A DNA stretch of 64,000 nt, taken from Diplonema papillatum. Lineage: Eukaryota > Euglenozoa > Diplonemea > Diplonemida > Diplonemidae. The notes below the pieces were generated by a model. The model was not told the DNA's origin. It saw only the letters and a program-made list of their open reading frames with translations, and searched no databases. The translations under genes were made by a program, and so were the position numbers. Position 1 is the first letter of the stretch. Each line of letters opens with the position of its first letter. This document shows, piece after piece, positions 44,701-54,222 of the stretch. The stretch lies in the NCBI GenBank assembly GCA_030068145.1, contig JAPJBO010000221.1, positions 186,001-250,000 of the forward strand, given 5' to 3'.

Positions 44701-45281
44701 GGCCGGTGGTGGTGGTGCTCGCTGCTGTCGGTCGGGAGGACTTCGTACGGGTGCCGGTTCGACGGCTTGGTGGGTGGTGTGTCGGGTGGGGGCGCCGCGT
44801 GGGGCGGGGCGGGAGAAGACGCGTTTTTGCGGCGGCTTGGCGCGGCCGGGCCGAGCCTGGAAGCGCTGGCGACGCCCTTCGCGGGGCCGGAGGCGAGGGC
44901 GACCGCCTGCCGCCAGAGCTGCCGGTCCTTCTCCTCGCCGGCGAGCACGCGCTTCTTCTGGTCGGCGACGCGGAGGGTGTGCGCCTTGGTCAGCCGGACG
45001 GCCGGCGCAGGCCGCTCGCTTCCCTGCGACCCCCGCCGGGCGGGGGCGGGCTTGGGCTCCAGGCTCGGGACAGGCACCGGCGCCGCGCGCGCCGACGGCG
45101 GGATCGGCGGGCTCTGCTGCTTCTGCTGGTGGGACGCGGGGTTGGTGCCGTCCGCCTTCTTCGAGCCCGGCTTGTTGTATGGGGTCACCGGGGACAGCGT
45201 GAACGCGGTTTCGGTCGCCGGCGACGGTTCCTGCGTTCGTTTTGTGTTTCCGACGACCCAGACTGGTGTCTTACGCAGCAT
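41622..45281 (-). CDS. 1219-residue low-complexity protein with F-x-P-x-[IL] motifs and an EF-hand-like segment
   Basis: It starts at the ATG at 45281 (MLRKTPVWVVGNTKRTQEPS) and is very GC-rich, Pro/Ala/Arg/Ser-rich and mostly disordered. Three related motifs stand out: LTFRPAISEKSRAL (about residue 487), PFNPVIDEKSRRLA (about 774) and ATFRPKLNTQSNAALL (about 837). Patterns of this type recur in flagellar and cytoskeletal proteins of protists. Around residue 680, LVHLFNLLDIDGAGRVTQVA resembles an EF-hand with D-x-D-G spacing. Coiled-coil-like Arg/Glu stretches follow the third motif. A role near microtubules is inference only. The last 35-40 residues are read from an antisense F2 repeat. A possible donor GAG/GTGTCG at 41738 would splice this tail away, but no downstream exon is identified. 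Confidence 0.8.
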   Translation of the reverse strand: MLRKTPVWVVGNTKRTQEPSPATETAFTLSPVTPYNKPGSKKADGTNPASHQQKQQSPPIPPSARAAPVPVPSLEPKPAPARRGSQGSERPAPAVRLTKAHTLRVADQKKRVLAGEEKDRQLWRQAVALASGPAKGVASASRLGPAAPSRRKNASSPAPPHAAPPPDTPPTKPSNRHPYEVLPTDSSEHHHHRPKDWFKAMDPPCKTTPVVAPRSRSAPARAHSPVRLPSPVAAAGRYTARPSDLVEGGHRDTASRLDESDPAAAGQAAILRECVRQKEAMREERLAVLADLNEFLQVYAGDSPAGGGRPAGDGGGKEDWERRRIVGKALFTRSTPPRTRAGEQHAPGSPGGILKQLSAHAARSASGTPPFDGGRSRSPVSVSWRELREQTSRPHAPPAQPSPGRAAFDELKPESWRDAAKRQHLAYPKSADGTPASAARSTTTPPGPRHEVLFKAGVALAVEKRKWADSERTKDLAKKHLRAEADLTFRPAISEKSRALEAASGGRAARDRQTRLPPRGDSPRREPPAPHPNQGLTTHVFGRTTCERELVETRAGNGAAASRGTRSSSAPAPPRVQQLARPKQQSILADIARAFNDAQAARARPAPVDEKLLLKREHELGGKNVSQYLFNHSVDKSQRRAEQEKNLSRDSRQGSNVGQYLTQSSRELANKRKRERLVHLFNLLDIDGAGRVTQVAIEQADAALRSVSKDKLNAKEGAILQALSEVATILRTHPADAYTVDSFVEALSDKISRRCPLSYLHPDTREPKPADPPPFNPVIDEKSRRLAGRSRSATGHFEPDIASSAGEGEVHDRLYGQAAATERKRELREQQREVNELAGATFRPKLNTQSNAALLRKKRERELLQRYQRGGGGRPPGSPSIPTDVLCHIDSIVGEAAAWLRAVGSASPERAEAAGDAYQKREPARRHGAKHRRSASAAQKQAAAPAPLPPADPAAHGRSPSYSVSPPTPARVGVCVVAGGVSSVYTPVLGGVGVGRVATPGGASAGGTPSAPGSRSLRLADLEPANSRHAGGSYRQLHELQHNASTARSGTVAQQQQQQQLQQRPAVNFAEALARTPLISPTRTPPRTQGAETGHWHAHRHSPEPQQQPRPGRQQQEEGGAADAAAGPPPAAAPQKLPPRSSRPGALPPSGQPPAGGKSSPTTSPRLLPSRTRARKSKRREVSYFFLYKRRSKCCSPHKTQANLGLVAGVSVQQKRPTL

Positions 45282-45530
45282 TGTCTGCCTTTCAATGCAA
45301 GCCAGGAAGGAACTTGTTTACAGAAAAACGCAAGCGGGGAAGGGAAGAAAGGGGGTAAGACTCCGCAGGTAGGGTATGACCAGGAGCCCCGTGGAAAGGC
45401 AACAGAGGGCTTCCTTCTTGACCTCCGATGAAGAATGGCACTACTCATCCTGAGTGCTCCTTCTCCCGTGGGGATAGCTCGGATGATGTCGGGTTATAGC
45501 CAACATGCGCACTACGACGGAACGGCAGTG

Positions 45531-46744
45531 CTAAGGTGCGAACAAGCTGAGAACGATGCTTGGAGGATGCAGGCATGAGTATGAGGAGGGGGGCGGGTGG
45601 GGTGGAAAGCACACCTCTAGCTCCCGCACAATCGCTCGTTCCCGGGCTGCCGCTTTCGGCGGGTCACCGGCCTGCGGCCCTTGCTCGGAAAGCGACACGG
45701 TCGAGCCCTTGCTGTCGTCGTCGGTCAAATCGCTGTCGCTGCAGGTGAGAAGAGTTGCTGCAAACCGTCGCAAAGGTGCGGCAAGGAGCCGCGTACAACG
45801 CAAACGAAAAGCTGCCCCATGCCGCTGCCCCCCCCGAAGGTTCCCGTCACAACTGTGATGTGACACTGAAACCGGAACCCTTGGATGGTGCGACACTCAC
45901 TAACTGGACCGGGGAGTTCACAGTTTTGTTGTTTGACGAAAACAAGCGAGCTTATCCCGTGCGGATGCGCGCCATCGAAGAGTGGAACGCGCTGCTGTTA
46001 ACTTCGGTGCCTGCAGACGCTTCAACTTATCTGAAAAGGCACACACCTAGCAGCTTTTACCACTGGTATCGGCGAAGGAGGGTGCGCAGAGATGGTGTCG
46101 TCCTGCTGCTGCTGCTGCTGCTGCGGGGGTTGTTGAGGCGTCGTCTGCACGGCCGGCTGCGGGGCGGAGTGCGATGCCTGGGGCTCCTCTGTCAGGTCGG
46201 TGTCCTCGGCTTCGCCGTCTGGCTTCGCCCAGTTCTTGCTGTCTTGCAGCGCGTCTGACCCTCGGCTCCAGTGGGACTCGCGGTCGTTGTCGTCGTCGCG
46301 TGTCGGAATGGCGAGAGACGCGAACTCAGCGTCAACTCCGCTCTTCTCGAGAGAGGCTGTCGGTAGCGTGGGGTCCTGGAGGCCACTCTGCTCGGGGGTT
46401 TGCTGAGTTTCCAGCTGCTGCCGCGCGTCGTGTTGCTCGTTCCCGATCCCGGACAGGCACAGACTGGCCGTCAACGCCGGGTGGCCTCGGCTCGGGGGCA
46501 GGGCCGCGTCCTCGCTCGACTCCTCTTCGCCGCGCGCGCTGCCCGCCGCTGGCGACGCTCGGCCGCCTTCGGGCTTCGACTCCAAAACTCGCCCCGCCGC
46601 AGCGGTCTCCTCCTCCGCCACCCCCGGCAGATCGCCGTCACTGTCGTCGTCATTGTCGCTGTCGCTGTCGTCGTCGTCGCTGTCGGACGGCACCGCAAAC
46701 CGGCGTTTGTAAGGCTCGTCGTCGGACGAGCCCGTGTCCGACAT
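45531..46744 (-). CDS. Acidic Ser/Asp-rich protein of unknown function
   Basis: Exon 1 is 46744-46047, starting MSDTGSSDDEPYKRRFAVPS. It has long Asp/Ser runs and ends after a poly-Gln tract and PIPVVKAA. The donor AG/GTGTGT leaves two bases (phase 2). Exon 2 starts at 45738 after acceptor CCTGCAG and completes the codon: SDSDLTDDDSKGSTVSLS and onward to AIVRELE (45615). There a GAG/GTGTGC donor could lead to a further exon; without it the frame ends at 45531. The product (at least 274 residues) is almost entirely disordered and acidic, as in many nuclear or chromatin-linked proteins, but no domain is visible. It lies head-to-tail 250 bases upstream of the long disordered-protein gene. A fusion of the two through the last donor cannot be excluded. 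Confidence 0.6.
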
Positions 46745-49370
46745 CCCCCGCGCCTTCCTTCTTTTTCTTCCCCGACCCCCCCACAGGTCGGCAGAGGGCG
46801 GGGAAGGGTGAGGACCGGGGCCCTTTAGCCCCACCTGGCAAGCGATATTTTCTCAATACAAGTTTTCAGCCCGGAAGACTAGACTACGCCAGGTTTCACT
46901 GCGCACACGGTGCACCAGGCTTATAATCCTGGTGCGTGCGAAGTCAATTTTACGAATCTTCTTCAGTGTGCTATCAGGGTACCAGGGAAAGCCTGCTACA
47001 CGGGAGCCATCACGTGTTCGGCGGTACTGCAGAGCCACGGGCCTACGGGTCAAGTGGCTACCGATTTCCCAAACTAAAGCGTCAAGGCGTGGCGCACCTT
47101 GGGGCTTGGCGCTTGCGCTGAACACAAGCTCGTCGAGACGGTCAGCCACAGGGCAGAGCGGACGGGGTGGTGGCACTATGCTGCCTCCGACTCAAGTTTC
47201 GCAAGCTGTGGTTGACCGTCACGCTTCTGGACCAGGAGCGGACTTTTTCTTCTTTTCTTCTTCTTCTTCAGTGTGCTTTGGATTTCCGTGAAGCACTTGC
47301 AGGCTGGCACTGCCAGAAACCTCATGTGGCCCTAGAGCAACGTCAAGAACCCCCAGAAGGTGGACAGCCATCGGGCAAGAGACCAGTAATAAGGCTCAGA
47401 AGAACGACAGTTCAATCCGCAGTCTCAGGCAGCAACGAGAGTCGGGCAATGGTGACAACGACGAGGCGAAGCCGCGCTTCAAAGAGACCACCTACAAAGC
47501 AGGGTGTTTGGCGAAGAAAACAAGCATCTAATCCTCAAGGTCGAATCTCAGGAATTGCGGGCAGCAAACGGCGGCGCACACAGGACTTGAAGAGCCAGGC
47601 GATGGACGAAGCGAAGCCACCACCACCAGTTGCTGAACAATGAAGACCGCGGCCGAGACGCGATTGATAATGGGAATCGCAGAAGCATACGGCGCATCAG
47701 GCTCGGCACCAACGGCCGACTGGGCTCCCACCGCCAATCTCAGTTCTGTCGCAAAAAATGCGAGATACCGCGACGCCGCGTACGTAAGAACAAAACGTCG
47801 AATAGAATGTCTTTCTGTTTTCCCCTTTTTCTCTCCGCCAGGGAGGCAATAAGGGCGTCGCCTAGCTATCGCGAAGACAAAAGAAAAAAAAAAGACTCAC
47901 GTGGCGCTAGGCTGTCGGAAGCAAGAACACGAACCTCCTGTTCGTGCGATTCGCAGTTGCGGTCGGTTTTTTTTTTTTTTTTGGCGAGCACAACGAAAAC
48001 CGGGGGTGGGGGCGAGCGAATTGTACGCTGGTTCGCGCTGTGCTCTGCGCCGGATGCAGTCCATCTATTCGGAAAAAATGCAAGGGGTCCATGAGAAGTG
48101 GACGAGTACTACGCGAATCATCCTCCAGAGGTGTCAATGCAAATGAGATCTTCATGAGCTGTCCAGACACTCCGTGCCGTTCTACAACTCGATGGCAAGC
48201 CTGAATGCAGTCTACCGGATTCATCGGCACCGGAAGCCTCCGGGGACTGAAGCGAGAGCAATTCTGCATTTCGGGCACTGCGTACGCAGCGTAAACTCAC
48301 CGCCGGTATCGCTCGGAGTGTGTGCGTCTTTCCATTTGGAGGGGGGGACCCGTAGTAAACCCCTCGCGGACGCGGGTTGTTTGTGCGATTTTAACCTACA
48401 ATGTGTTCTGGTTAAACTGCTGCCATCGTTCTTTTTTGGCTGCAACAATTACTGTCTCTGGAGAGGCGGCAATCGGTTTTGCCGCGTAGCCCGAACCCGC
48501 GCTGGGAGACCCGGAGTTCGGACACGGCGCCCTCCACAGCGAAGACACGTCACAATCGATCCATCCGTTGCTGCTGGTGGATAGATATTGTGTTACAAGA
48601 AGCCCCCAGGTTCCCTTTTTCGGAGTCGCAAAACTCTTGGAAAACCGCACCGGCACGCAGCCAAAGCAGAGACGACGAGGAGGGTAGGAGGGGGCGGGTC
48701 GCCATTGACGTTCTCTGTTTGACTCGCGTACTCTGGTGCCACCCCCGGCGTGACCCGAGACGAGCGCAGGAGCACGACTCGGTTTTCTGCGGAGGGTGAT
48801 GCGTCTCTGCCACTGGAAAGCACGAGCGGAAAACCCCTTTCCGAGACGCTGCAAGGCGACGACCTTTTTTGAACCAGACTCCGGAAAGGACGGTGCGTAA
48901 GCTTCTTCTTGTCCTTCCGAGAACTATACGCCGGCAGCAGCAGTAATCAAGCACAGAAACAGGATGCGTGGAACACCCGGGCGCTTCGCTTGCGGCCGCC
49001 GAGCACACGGGCTTGCGCGTGTTGAACGGTCACAGGACACGCGCGAGCGAGGGCAGGGTTTGTGTGCCCCAACGGTCGAGTTCTTCTGCACGGCGAGCTC
49101 CAGCCTCAGAAGCTGGAGGCGTTTCCGCCGCATTTCAGGATACCGCGCCCCCGTCAGGCCGAGCGCCGGAGTTTTGCAACCGACACGGGTTGCACCACGA
49201 CGAAAGCGCGGCAAGTGGCCCTTCTGGAGTCACGTAGCGAAAAGCTGGCATAGTGTGGTACTCATTCTGCATGTGAATGACTCCCCACTAACGCAACGAG
49301 AAGACGAGCGCCGGAGTTTTGTTGTGTTCCGACCGGCCGGAAGAATCGAAGCAGACGGCTGGGAGCGGGG
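46745..49370. other. Spacer with F10 copy 2; no firm gene
   Basis: The F10 copy is at 47101-47178. A T-run lies at 47968-47983. Open frames on both strands are Arg/Ser-rich without motifs. One short plus-strand candidate exon is listed separately. Confidence 0.4.
47640..47786 (+). CDS. Possible first exon, plus strand (weak)
   Basis: The ATG at 47640 opens a frame of 49 residues with protein-like composition (MKTAAETRLIMGIAEAYGAS) ending at a good donor, TAC/GTAAGA. No matching second exon is identified and no homology is recognised. It would run against the direction of all neighbours, so it may be chance. Confidence 0.15.
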
Positions 49371-49760
49371 TCAGAAGCAGGCCACCAGCTCCCGGATGAC
49401 GCGGGCGGAGATAGTGTGGATGGGGTACGTGACGAAGAGCGTGACGCCGTCCTTGCTGGCGAGCGTCCAGCCGTCCGGCGTGGGGACTCCGGCGTCCTTC
49501 GAATCCACTGGTTGCCGGCCCGTGGCGATGACGCAGCCGTCGTGCTCGTACTTCGCGTGCACTTGGAAGACGTCGCCGTTTACTTCGATCTGCAGCGCGA
49601 TCGCCGCGTCGTGCGGCTGTTCCACGACGTCTGTCAACGACGTCACGGCGACCCCATCGGGCGTCGCGTACACCTGCTTCCCGCCCTCGAGCGCCACAGC
49701 CGCCTTGTGGTGAAACTCGTTCGCTTCGATCTTCTGCTTGAATGCTTCGACCGGTCCCAT
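49371..49760 (-). CDS. Small 129-residue protein of unknown family
   Basis: Single exon from the ATG at 49760 (MGPVEAFKQKIEANEFHHKA) to TGA at 49371-49373. Composition and GC-rich third positions match the other genes. It reads as a compact alpha/beta domain with no signal peptide or membrane segment. Internal stretches such as AIALQIEVNGDVFQVHAKYE look like paired beta strands. The end GVTLFVTYPIHTISARVIRE (strand then helix) recalls the profilin fold in size and ending, but no profilin signature is clear, so no function is assigned. Confidence 0.7.
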   Translation of the reverse strand: MGPVEAFKQKIEANEFHHKAAVALEGGKQVYATPDGVAVTSLTDVVEQPHDAAIALQIEVNGDVFQVHAKYEHDGCVIATGRQPVDSKDAGVPTPDGWTLASKDGVTLFVTYPIHTISARVIRELVACF

Positions 49761-50415
49761 GATTTCTTTTGTGTTCCCGACGCGATAATCGCTCAGTCAG
49801 TTGCCTGGGGGCGTTTTGTTGTGGGAGCTCGGAAGTCATCAACCCCTGCCGGGGAGCAAATCTGCAGAGTGTTGTTTGTACTTGGCTCCGCTACTCGTCA
49901 TCAAATACTGCACGCAGCCACGTCGGGACGCTCAAAGATGGCTAAGAAGTCGGTCCAGCCGCCAATATTCTCTGTGGCGCCGAATTGACGTGTGCTATCA
50001 CGTGGTTGACGTGTTCCAGTCTCTTCACCTAGTTTTCTCGCGTACCCCATCTGGCCATGGAAAGTACCGCGTGCTCGGGTGAGCTCAGCGTTGACACGCA
50101 CAGTAGTCACATTCCTGTGGTTTAATTAACCAGTGGGGTTCCTCTTGTTCGTAACAGTTCAACAGTTCCAAGCTGACACTTCATTGCGGGCACAACTTGC
50201 ACACAAGGCCCCGAAGAAGTCGGGAGCCGCGGGTAGCACCTGAGAGCGCCACACACAGCACCTTCAATATGGGGCCTAAACCCGCTAATCATTCTCCCGA
50301 AGGCAGCTACCGGACAACTGGATGACTTGCCATTCAGGCCCCCCGAATCCTGGACTGTTATTCACGTGCGTAAAGGCCAGTCCTTCAAATGCTTAATCCT
50401 TGAAATAAGCATAGG
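49761..50415. other. Upstream region of the 129-residue protein gene
   Basis: No repeat family or gene is recognised here. Confidence 0.35.
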
Positions 50416-50420
50416 TGTAA

Positions 50421-50527
50421 TGCCCTTATATCCCACTCAAAACAAATTTGTGCCCTTATATCCCACTTCAAACAAACTTTGTGCCCTTATATCCCAAACT
50501 GGGATATACGGGCACAAATTTGTTTTG
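50421..50527. repeat. TGCCCTTATATCCCA repeats with terminal hairpin
   Basis: Direct copies of TGCCCTTATATCCCA at 50421, 50451 and 50482, each preceded by a CAAA-rich spacer, then an inverted copy at 50500-50527. The last direct copy (50471-50496) and the inverted copy form a stem of about 24 bp with a few mismatches and a three-base loop. One more full direct copy and one truncated copy lie at 52261-52307. Confidence 0.8.
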
Positions 50528-50561
50528 ACGAATTTGAATCGAGGAAAATGCTGGAAAACTT

Positions 50562-50640
50562 GCCGAGGAGGGGCTTGAACCCCCGATCACTCACCTTGAA
50601 ACCCAAGGGTGGTTGGCTCGACCATCCGGATACCTACGGC
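50562..50640 (-). tRNA. tRNA-like sequence, probably a decayed tRNA or tRNA-derived element
   Basis: On the minus strand a 79-base segment starts GCCGTAGG and ends CCTCGGC. It has a good T-arm (GGGGG TTCAAGC CCCTC), which also fits the Pol III B box, and an A-box-like TATCCGGATGG. The acceptor stem has two or three mismatches and the anticodon loop lacks a normal U33, so no isotype is given. A run of 12 T lies immediately upstream on that strand. Confidence 0.35.
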
Positions 50641-51689
50641 GAAAAAAAAAAAACTTTTCGTCCAGCCGGACGCTGGACTCCTGTTGCTGTTGCTATTGCC
50701 ACTGCATGCGTCCACGCTGACATTGGCAGTGACATGGAGACATCACGTGTCGCGAGTTGACGCCCACGCCTGGCACGGCGAGCCAAAGCCGAAATCGAAC
50801 CCGAACCCAGAAGTTCTGAGGAGTGATGGTGGCAGAACCGAACCCGAAACCGAACCTCAACCCGAAACCGAACCAGTGCCCGATAGCCTCGGATAGGAAA
50901 CCAAACTCGGAACTGGACCCAGATTACAAGACAGATGGCCAGAACCGCGGAGGACGGTGGGCTAACAACCCAAGGTGGCGACACAGTCGGACACTGTTGC
51001 CGACAGACGGAATCTGCAGCTCACGCAAGAATGGCTGATTCCTTCCTAAAGTCATCAACTGTCGTTGTGCCCACGCCTGCACCGCAACTGGTTGCACACA
51101 CACCTCGCGGCAGCCGTAAACTGCACACCCACCGCACGTCTGCAGGATTCACCTCCAGATTCGGGGACCAGAACACAGGGTATCGCTATAGCTGTCCGAC
51201 TCCGAGTGCCTGGAGTGGAGAGAGTTACCTCTGGACAATGGAGCAGCGTGACACAGCCTCAACAAGGACAGTGGAGAATGACCGTGGTCACTGGTATGTC
51301 AGGCCAAGAAACGGATCATGAGTCTGATGAGATCAGTTGTCTCGCCTGACTCTCGGCTGTAGCATCTGGCCAGCTACTACAGTTCTGTCACCGCGAATAG
51401 CCCCGAACGTCAGCGTGGCACGCCGTGACACGCCGCACGGTCAGACGGTGCAGCCAGGCACCTGGCTCTGATGCGGTTCTCTTGAGTACTTGCTTGAGCC
51501 TCCCAAGTTGAGGCACCCGATCGGGGATCGAGTGTGGCCGCGGTGGCCAGCTTGAAGTTGTGAAACGGTGCAACCAGTCGCTCTGAGGCACCCAGAACGT
51601 CTTGAGACGTCTCGGGTGGGGCACTGAAGCCAGCTTTATGCCTATGGACAAGGAAACACCAAAAACGAATGGAACGGGCTGGACTGGGT

Positions 51690-52175
51690 CAAAAATTTTG
51701 GTCAAATTTTAGGGGTCCAAATTTTTGGGGTCGAAAATTTTGGTCCAAATCTTTGGTCGAAATTCTTGGGGTCCAATTTTTGGGGTCGAAATTTTGGGTC
51801 CAAAAATTTTGGTCGAAATTTTTGGTCGAAATTTTGGGTCCAAATTTTTGGTCAAAATTTTTGGGGTCCAATTTTTGGGGTCGAAATTTTGGGTCCAAAA
51901 ATTTTGGTCGAATTTTTGGGTCCAAAAATTTTGGTCGAAATTTTGGGTCCAAATTTTTGGTCGAAATTTTTGGGGTCCAATTTTTGGGGTCGAAATTTTG
52001 GGTCGAAATCTTTGGTCGAAATTTTGGGTCCAAATTTTTGGTCCAATTTTTTGGCATCGAAATTTTTGGTCGAGATTTTTGGTCGAATTTTTTGGGTCCA
52101 GATTTTTGGTCAAAATCTAGTTGGGCAAAATGTTGGGGCAAAATTTGGTCGAAAATTTTGCCCTCGAATTTTTGG
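51690..52175 (+). repeat. AT-rich satellite of AATTTTTGGGGTC-type units
   Basis: A 0.49 kb array of 10-14-base units (variants of GGTCGAAATTTTT and GGGTCCAAATTTTT) with a higher-order period of roughly 100 bp. All reading frames stay open because the unit has few stops, giving false Phe/Trp/Gly-rich proteins. Confidence 0.92.
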
Positions 52176-52770
52176 ACGTTGTGGCCGAGTCAAAGCACGC
52201 ACGCCACCGGCACCACAGGTGTCCGGTTCGGTTCCCTCAAAAGACGTTTTACACGACCAAACAAATTTTGTGCCCTTATATCCCACTTCAAACAAATTTT
52301 GTGCCCAGAGATTGCATCAATCTGGGCTTGACGCGATATATTGATCATTCCATTCATTCTTCAGCTTTCGAAGGGGCAGTCCTCGATCGTATCTCTACGG
52401 AAGCTCGCTCACTCCCGGCAACCTTCACGGGGCTCGCGTTCTGGTGCACGATGAAGAAAAAAAAGAGACTGAGGGCGGGTTGCTTTCTCCCTCCCCGTTT
52501 TTCGGTGGCTTTTTCTTTGTTCTCTTTTGGACAGCTTGTTTTCGTCTTTTGCTTTTATTTTTTATTTTGTTGTCTTCCAGGTTTCCAAGGGGAAATGGGT
52601 AATTTCAAGGCATGCGCTGGGCCGCACCTGACCGGGGATAGTGTGGCTGCTTTGTGTGGGCCTGAAAGAGCTTGAAATAACGGCCGGCCCCGCCGTATAC
52701 GCGGAAAGCAAGGGAGTGCGGCAACCCCTCAAATACTAGTTCTTCGTGTGTTCAGGGAGTTTTGTTTCCT

Positions 52771-53035
52771 GCACTAGTTTGTTGAACGCTTACGCCCGCC
52801 ACTAAACCCAGGGTTACCTGTGTTTCGTGTGGGCTACAGCACATTTACCTCCTTTGATCTATCGCAACTGGCAGTCTCCTCAAGCATTTCCTACAAAGCA
52901 GGTGCTTATACAAAAAAAAAATTTTTTCTAAGCGCCAGCAGCGGCGGCCAGCTTGAAAGGAAATGCTCGACGATGCTGCACGACAACGAACAGAAGGGAT
53001 CCCGGGTGCTGTAACTACCGAACCACGTGTTGCTG
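52771..53035. repeat. F2 (plus) and F1 fragment (minus) joined tail to tail
   Basis: F2 right part 52771-52920 ends GCAGGTGCTTATAC and an A-run. It is followed at once by TTTTTTCTAAGCGCCAG and CAGCTTGAAAGGAAATGC, the reverse of an F1 tail, to about 53035. The F1 piece carries a 10-bp insertion in its tail. Confidence 0.8.
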
Positions 53036-53253
53036 CTTGACTGGTCCCTGACTGCAGCTGGCTGTCCTTTGCCCGAAAGAAAGCCGGTGGGCCAGCCTCC
53101 TAGGAGGTCCTGTTCCTCCTTACGTCATTCTGTTGCCTGCCCCTTTCACGTGCGATGTGTCGGTGGAACGGGGCTGAGGGGAGTACGGCGAGGGAAGACG
53201 GAACCAAGGAAGGCAAACAGTGGGAGGAAGGATACTCAGAGGCGCTATGTCGT

Positions 53254-53315
53254 TCTTTTTTTTTAGAGTGAAAATTTCGCTTGAATCTCCGGGGTTTTAA
53301 AGTCTCCGGGTGACC
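53254..53315 (+). repeat. F5 module, most complete
   Basis: TTCTTTTTTTTTAG, AGTGAAAATTTCGCTTGAA, TCTCCGGGGTTTTAAAGTC, TCCGGGTGACC. Confidence 0.8.
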
Positions 53316-54160
53316 TGTGGCAATACGGGAAGATATCCTTTGTGGTCTGCGTGTTTTCAAGGGTGGTTATACCTTTGTTGTTGATCGCTGGTGGGTTTGG
53401 CCATTATGCACACACCTTACTTACAGTAGGTCTTCTTCAGTATGGTGCCGTAGTTGGGTGGCTGCCTCTCTGCTGTTGTGCACTGCAAGCGGGGAGTTGA
53501 ACATACTTTCCGTCGTACAAACTACGCGTGGGGGCTACCTCAAGTACTCCCTCCAACCCGTTAATCAGAAAACAAGAAGGAGCGAGAGAGACGAGAGAGA
53601 GAACAAAGAAAAGTTGCGACAGGAGGGGAGGGGTTGAAGCGTGGGTGGGAAACTCCCGGGCGTTTAATGGAAAACGGAACAGCAACGGAAAAAAAATAAG
53701 GAAGAAAAGCAGCCAGCATGAAAAAAGAAACAACAAAAAAGGCGCCGACACGGGGGGTGCGGGCTTGCGAAGAACAAGGTGTCCTTTTGCTTCTCTTTCA
53801 TCCTTGCACCGCTAACGTTCTCATTCAAACCGGATCGACTCAATCGATAACGGTCAGCGAGCCAATCATCGTCGAACCGAGAATGAACTAAGATTTCAAG
53901 CGACACGGAAGCCTGGACGAGACAGCGGCCCTCCTCCTTTTTTGCGAGAAGCCTTCCACACGGTGGAGTACAGCTTCAAAAATGGGGGGCCCGAGATCGC
54001 TTTCTCGCGAACGTGAACTCGGTGTCGGTCACAAGAGCCATGGACTTGGCAACGCACATAGGAAAAAAGAGCGCGCGCTAAAGTAAGTCGAATAGTTGGC
54101 AATAGGCAGCAAAGATATACACACAAACATACTATACCTTAAAGGAACCTTTATGACTAC

Positions 54161-54222
54161 GGTCACCCGGAGACTATGAAACCCCGGATCCCTAAGCGAA
54201 CTTGCACTCTAAAAGAAAGGGC
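54161..54222 (-). repeat. F5 module, reverse orientation
   Basis: On the minus strand: CCCTTTCTTTTAG, AGTGCAAGTTCGCTTAGG, CCGGGGTTTCATAGTCTCC, GGGTGACC. It is the only clear F5 on this strand and it keeps the pyrimidine-AG start. Confidence 0.75.

Noticed and set aside
42999..45431. 810-residue plus-strand open frame opposite the 1219-residue gene
   Set aside because: High GC keeps antisense frames open. The minus strand has the coherent repeated motifs and start; the plus frame is Arg/Gly/Pro noise.
47167..47643. 158-residue plus-strand frame
   Set aside because: Arg/Ser/Pro-rich without domains, overlaps repeat F10 at its start and runs against all neighbours.
51669..52344. Phe/Trp/Gly-rich repeat proteins on both strands
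   Set aside because: They are translations of an AT-rich satellite that lacks stops in several frames.
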